DNA from: Anaspis maculata | Taxonomy: Eukaryota; Arthropoda; Insecta; Coleoptera; Scraptiidae | Length of the DNA stretch: 64,000 bases | NCBI GenBank assembly: GCA_949128115.1 | Contig: OX421968.1 | Coordinates: 53,027,423-53,091,422, forward strand | Direction of reading: 5' to 3' | Shown here: one piece after another, positions 58,833 through 64,000 of the stretch | Position numbering within the stretch: the first letter of the stretch is position 1 | Layout: the number at the start of each line of letters is the position of its first letter | Made by a program: the position numbers and the translations under genes | The notes under the pieces: generated by a model | Database searches by the model: none | Told to the model about the DNA's origin: nothing | What the model saw: only the letters and a program-made list of their open reading frames with translations

Positions 58833-60317
58833 TTTTCACGAAGGCTTCAATAACTATCAAACAAGAACAAAAAAACTCATCAGTGATTTGACGAAATTGA
58901 AGCAACACTCTGTCAAAATTACGGAAATGTATTCAAGTTTACTAATGAGTACTAGTACAATATGGTACTAAAGGGTAAAACATGCCGAGTACCCGCTCCA
59001 GATATATCAATTATCCATCATGATATTATTAGTGAGTAACGGTCTTCTATCGTAAAAATCTGCGACTCCGGGCCTGTGCTGGCATCGAAGGAGAACACGC
59101 GCAGGATACCAATTCAGCACAGTCCTCAGTACTAAGGGAGAAAACACGCAAAGTTTTTATCATCAAAATCATCTGGCGGAAAAGCACGCAGGATATCCAT
59201 CCACAGCTATCTACAGAAGGACAAACAATCTCTTCAGAAACAAGGCAGAAGCATGGCTTATAGAATCCTCATTAAACAATTGAGAAATAATGCCCAGTGA
59301 ATGGGACTGACCCTGTCAATTTCATTCTCGAAAAGCTCGGCTCGATTTTAGATTCACTACTGTTTCGCACTGGCATGACCTGTGGCACGGGAGCTTCTTG
59401 AGAAAAGAGCGGGCATGTGGTTTGGTGTTTGGTTCTGTCGCTAATGCGGGATGACCACCCCCTCTTACATCGTACAAAGCAGGTACCCTTAGGTCGGTCT
59501 AATGCAATATACCCCTCCTAAATATACCCATAGATGATATACCCCTCAACGGGCCAAATCCGTCCACCCGCAACCCAACCAATTTGTGTGCCAATTCGCC
59601 GAATTTCATGTATTATTGGTTGATAGGTACATGAAATTCGGTTTTTACCCATGAGTGGTTGTTTTTGTTCATTCAAATAATTCGACCCGCACAAATCACA
59701 GAGAGTTAGGAAGAAACAAGTGACTGATTTTCCAAAATCGAGTTGGTCTTCAAGCGCTATTTATGATTACGGCAAATCCAACGTGTGAAATACGCTCAAA
59801 AAATGTTGGAAACTGTCAAGATAACCACGCTTTATCGAACTCCAGGCGCAAGTGCGAAACTGCAAATTGACGTTGGCAGGTAGCAGACAGCAGCTGGAAG
59901 CTGCAGCTGTCAGAGCTGGAAGGAATTCAATAAAGACTGATGCGTCTCTCGGGCAAAATCTAAAAATTGCAAGCAACAAGTCTCCCTCAATGACTTGACG
60001 ATAACTACAAAATACGAGCTTACCAAAATCTGCAACGCACACTGAAAGTGGATAACAAAATGGCAGTTTTTGCTTTTGGTTGGGCTGGAAGCAAAAAACC
60101 AGCAAAAAAACCCTTAATTTAAAACGATTAAACGGACGTGATCGATCGGCCGACCAATCAGCGCGTTCGTTGAACCTGACAGCTGTATGGTATCCCTACC
60201 TAAATTTACGCGCGGAACCGGCAAACTTGGAAGATTTTCAATTGAGCAATGAATCAATAATAATTATCAAGATTAGGTACGTAATGCATATATTTTATAT
60301 AAATATATACTCACAAA
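58833..60317. other. Upstream region of MTMR14
   Basis: Should include the MTMR14 5' UTR and promoter, but no core promoter element can be fixed from sequence alone. The open frame on the minus strand near 59767-60105 has no supporting motif. Confidence 0.4.
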
Positions 60318-60684
60318 TACCGAGCGTTCATAAATTAAATGGGTCAAGGGTGGCTGTGAGTTTGAAAACATCTGTCGGGACTAGCATCGTTTATTTGATG
60401 TCTGTAATTTTTTGGTTATTGTAATCTGTCAAACCAGCCACAGTTTTCGTTTTCGGAACATTTTAAATGTGGTTTTCACGGCAGGGCACGAAACCTACAT
60501 GATCGAGGAGTATTTTCCTACTTGAAGTATTCTCGTGCACTTATGGCAGATCAGAGATCAATAATATGGGACGTAACTTGTCAAAGTTTGACAAATTTAT
60601 TACAAAAGGATCACGCTAGTTTAGACAGACGTTTTTAAATTCGCAGGCACCCTTGACCCATTTAATTTATGAACTCTCGGTAGA
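60318..60684. repeat. 0.37-kb element with about 68-bp inverted ends
   Basis: ACCGAGCGTTCATAAATTAA at 60318 pairs with its complement near 60665-60684, and GGGTCAAGGGTGGC pairs with GCACCCTTGACCC. Looks like a MITE. Confidence 0.6.
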
Positions 60685-60886
60685 AGAAGAAAAATATTCC
60701 GAGAACACAAGTAGGTACTTCTTATGAGGCGCCGTTTCGGCCAAAATGTTGATAAATAAGGTAAGTACAGGTACTTGGAGGAGTTACCTTGTATTGTAAA
60801 AGTGGAAAATATAACAGAGGAAACACTCCCGATAATAACTGTTTTTTCCAGGTGACAAATCTTTGCATTGAAATTGAACAAGAAGT

Positions 60887-62125
60887 AGTATATTGGAAAT
60901 AGAAAAAAATAGGTGCTTTGCTGGAATTAATTCAAACAAAAACGATTTTTCTACCATGGCAAGCTTACAGTCCCTTCTTCAACATATCAAAAGTCCCCAA
61001 CTCTGGGACTGCTACAAATCAGTATACAGGGTGAAAGTTTATTATTTTTCTTCACTTTCTTTTTTTCTTGAAAAACTGATGACCGAAAAAAACGATTTCA
61101 GGCTAGTTTGATAGGCCATAGTCTTCCAATAATTATATAACAAATATACCACCCAGCAACTGCTGCGTATCAAATTACAGGGTGAAAACTATTTTTCATC
61201 CTCAATTTTTTTTCTTGATGGAACTGATCTAGATTGAAGCCGGTTCCAGTTCTTTGCAAGCTTATAATGTCATACTGAACATAATGAAAAGGACACATCC
61301 CTGCATCTGCTGCTTTTCAATTTACAGGGTGAAAAGTCATTTTCACGTTTCAATTTTTTTCTTGATGAAATCGGCTCACACAACGATTGCGACTGGTTTT
61401 TCTGTAAATTCGAGGTTTCTAGTCAAACATATCAAAATACTACATTCCTGCTACAGCTGCGTTTTTATTTACAAATTTAAAAGTTTGGTTGCGTTCCAAG
61501 ATTTTTTGAATTTTTGATGCGATATACCTGAATATACCCAAACATTTAAATTTGTGAAAAAAAACGTAGCTGTAGCAGAAATGTATTATTTTGATATGTT
61601 TGACTAGAAACTTCAAGTTTACAGAATAATCAGTCGAAATTGATGTGTGAGCCAACTTCACCAAGAAAAAAATTGAAACGTGAAAATGACTTTTCACCTT
61701 GTAAATTGAAAAGCAGCAGTTGCAGAAATGTATCCTTTTTATATGTTCAGTATGACATTATAAGCTTGCAAAAGAACTGGAACCGGCTCCAATCTAGATC
61801 AGTTCCACTAAGAAAAAAAAGATGAAAAATAGTTTTCACCCTGTAACTTGATACACAGCAGTTGCTGAGTGGTATATTTTTTATATGTTTATTGGAAGAC
61901 TATGGCCTATCAAACTAGCCTAAAACCGTTTTTTTTCAGTCATCAGTTTTTTGAGAAAGGAAGGAAATAAAGAAAAATAATAAACTTTCACCCTGTATAC
62001 TAATTTGTAGCAGTCCCAGAGTTGAGGACTTTTGATATGTTGAAGAGGGAACTGAAAGCTAGCCATGGTAAAAAAATTGTTTTTGTTTGAATTAATTCCA
62101 GCAGATATTCTATTTCCAATATACT
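60887..62125. repeat. 1.24-kb palindrome made of about 147-bp modules
   Basis: The arms 60887-61500 and 61510-62125 are reverse complements with about 10% mismatch, starting and ending AGTATATTGGAAATAGAA. Each arm holds several diverged modules, marked by TACAGGGTGAAAA followed by TTTTTTTCTTGATGAA (61022, 61172, 61319, with a weak fourth at 61455). No coding sequence. Confidence 0.75.
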
Positions 62126-62322
62126 AAAGTGTGAAGGGTAACGATATCTTATTTACTTCCGATGAAAGCAATGTACACGGCATTTTTTTATATAGACAAT
62201 ATTCAATCGTGCGAGTGCCCTTCGTGCCTTTGCTGGGTGGTGGACATAAGAAAGGGTCTAATTTTTGGTAACTTTCTGGTAAACTGTTATAAGGATAAGG
62301 ATAACAATATGCATAATTCACT

Positions 62323-62469
62323 ACCATATTTTTTCCAAAAAAAAACCGCTCGAACAGGTCGATTTTTAAAAACAGTAAGTCGTTCCTCCGTGCTACGTGT
62401 CATGGAAAAACGGCTTGCCCTTTTTAAAAATTGACCTGTTCGAGCGTTTTTCCCGAGCAAAATATGGTC
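62323..62469. repeat. 147-bp hairpin element
   Basis: ACCATATTTT..CCGCTCGAACAGGTC at the left pairs with GACCTGTTCGAGCG..AAATATGGT at the right, with a loop of about 40 bp. MITE-sized. Confidence 0.65.
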
Positions 62470-62539
62470 AAAAATTATGAATTTTATTCCGGACTTTTGA
62501 ATAACCCTGTACATACAGGGTGGCCCAACGAAAACAGAA

Positions 62540-63673
62540 CAGAGGGATTTCAAGGCATTTCACGATATGAGATCTAGCAAAGTTTTTGGTGCGGACTATA
62601 CCCTCGTGTGTTGAGTGAAGCTCTTTTAAAACTACGTCCTGTAAAGATTTTGGTATGATTAATCTGTATCCGTAATAAAGACAGTCATTTACGATTTCTA
62701 GCTCGTATTGTCTAACATGAAATGGTTTCAATTCTTATGGAATTTTATGTGGCCATGAAGTTTTCAAATAACGTTTTACTGCTGACAATTGTGGATCTTT
62801 TTCAGTCTGCAAAGCCAATGTACGCTTTTCTAGCGGAAACTCTACTTGCGAAAAGAAAATGTCAAGTTCCTGCTGTTCGGATTGAATTTCCCTGGACTGC
62901 CGGATCGGCAAACGCGATAGACGGTCTGCGATGACGTTGTCCTTGCCCTTTATATGAACGATGTCAAAGTCGTAACTTGCAAAAAACAAAGCATATCTCT
63001 TGATCCTATTCGCGTACATCTGGTTTATTTCTTTTTACTCCCGAAAATGGATACCAACGCCTTTTGATCAGTCTTTAATGTGAATTTTTGCCCGTATACG
63101 TATTCGTGAAATTTTCTTACCCCGTAAAAACACGCCAAACTTTCTTTGTGTACGGTAGAATAACCTGCCTCGGCCTTTGAATACGTACGCGACGAACATG
63201 CTACGATTCTCTGTTTTATCAGGCATAGTGTGGGATAAAACTGCGGCGATTCCTGTTTCTGATGCGTCACACGTGATTACAATTGGCAATTTCGGATCAA
63301 AATAAGCTAAAATTCTTTCAGACAAAATTTCGGATTTGATTTTGATAAAAGCTTTCTGACATTCTTCTGACCAATCGTACTTTATACCCTTTTTCAATAA
63401 ATTGTACATAGGAGCTAAAATTTGCGCTATACCTGGAATAAATCTAGAATAGTAATTTGACATGCCAATAAAAGATCTCAATTGCGTCAAATTTGTTGGT
63501 GCCGGTGCACGTGCTATAGCTTCTACTTTATCTCTATTCTTTGATATACCTTTTTCTGTCAATTGAAAACCGAGATATGACACGCTGTCCTGCACGAATT
63601 TACATTTGTCCAAATTTACAACCAAACCGGATGTCTCCAAAACTTTCAATACCTTTTTCAGATCCTCAATATG
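62540..63673 (-). pseudogene. Ty3/gypsy pol fragment (RT thumb, RNase H, integrase finger)
   Basis: From about 63673 downward: RT thumb (DHIEDLKKVL, LVVNLDKCKF, VSYLGFQLTEKGI), the RT-RNase H connection (LRSFIGMSNYYSRFIP), RNase H (ITCDASETGIAAVLSH, then a frameshift near 63200, then KESLACFYGVRKFHEYVYG and LKTDQKALVS), a further frame change near 63020 (HIKGKDNVIADRLSRLP), and another before 62731 (integrase zinc-binding H-H part, LKELHSTHEGIVRTKNF). It ends near 62560 where another repeat begins. Clearly dead, and not closely related to the errantivirus. Confidence 0.85.
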
Positions 63674-63691
63674 ATCCCATCCTCATCGCCA
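63674..63691 (-). promoter_or_regulatory. Primer-binding site, tRNA-Ser(GCU)-like
   Basis: TGGCGATGAGGATGGGAT differs at one position from the complement of a typical tRNA-Ser(GCU) 3' end. It lies directly after the LTR end (TTTCACA). Pol sequence starts immediately after it, sharing GAT. Confidence 0.7.
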
Positions 63692-64000
63692 TGTGAAATA
63701 TACTATGTAACGGGATCTAGGTACTTTATACACGTAGATTCAGGTGTACATCTTTATTGCTAATTACTGCTCAATACATGTGGCTGGGACAGAAGAGAGC
63801 CGCGCGTCTCCCGACGCTCGCTTATATACATGCGTTATCACTGCGCCATGCGCATTGACTATACATACACTGCAATGTTCATGTCATTCTTTTTTATTTC
63901 GTTGTTTTATGTTTTCTGTTTTACTATGTGGATATATTGTATTGACATATCCTATCCTATTGACGTATCCTATTTGTACGACTTGTACTGCGCTAAGGAT
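63692..64000 (-). repeat. 5' LTR of the deleted gypsy element (partial, runs off the window)
   Basis: Starts TGTGAAATATAC on the plus strand, the complement of a ...CACA LTR end. On the minus strand it contains TATATAAGCG (near 63822-63831) and AATAAAG (near 63751), in LTR order. Its far end is not within the window, or not recognisable. Confidence 0.65.

Noticed and set aside
59767..60105. 112-codon minus-strand open frame upstream of MTMR14
   Set aside because: No motif, no splice context, and composition as expected by chance.

Overview
The window is nuclear DNA from an insect. One spliced animal gene with several 64-75 nt introns is present, together with an intact insect-type endogenous retrovirus (errantivirus), a complete non-LTR retrotransposon, a tRNA-derived SINE, MITEs and many long inverted repeats. 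The order is not certain; recurrent TAGGTACCTA-like words and the AT-rich repeat landscape would suit a hemipteran, but that is an inference.

Layout. 0-15 kb: repeat-only DNA with several large palindromic or TIR elements (1.70-5.25, 6.95-8.27, 10.77-13.33, 12.57-15.18 kb), two copies of a 127-bp MITE, one of them nested in a SINE. 16.0-18.4 kb: a GAGAC-rich array and a decayed Jockey-like LINE. 19.3-26.1 kb: a full-length LINE on the minus strand (EN-RT ORF2 plus a split zinc-knuckle ORF1), bracketed by two 603-bp direct repeats. 26.4-34.2 kb: two related repeat families (A and B) that share a TAGCGCA terminus, a clear SINE and another foldback. 35.75-43.73 kb: a minus-strand errantivirus with identical 191-bp LTRs, a TATA target duplication, gag (one internal stop), pol and env. 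47.0-58.8 kb: the host gene MTMR14 (myotubularin-related PI3P phosphatase), eight coding exons that join to exactly 571 codons plus stop, with introns 4 and 5 filled by repeats. 60.3-64.0 kb: palindromes and a decayed, internally deleted Ty3/gypsy element.

The most unusual item is in the errantivirus. Between RNase H and integrase, pol contains a complete macro domain closely resembling TARG1/OARD1-type ADP-ribosyl hydrolases, with both catalytic positions (Lys and Asp) kept. This is the same slot where some lentiviruses carry a dUTPase. The element also shows its expression logic clearly: a U UUU UUA slippery site for the -1 gag-pol shift, and a splice donor and acceptor whose phases match so that a short leader ORF supplies the start of env. 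The sequence does not reveal what the macro domain acts on.
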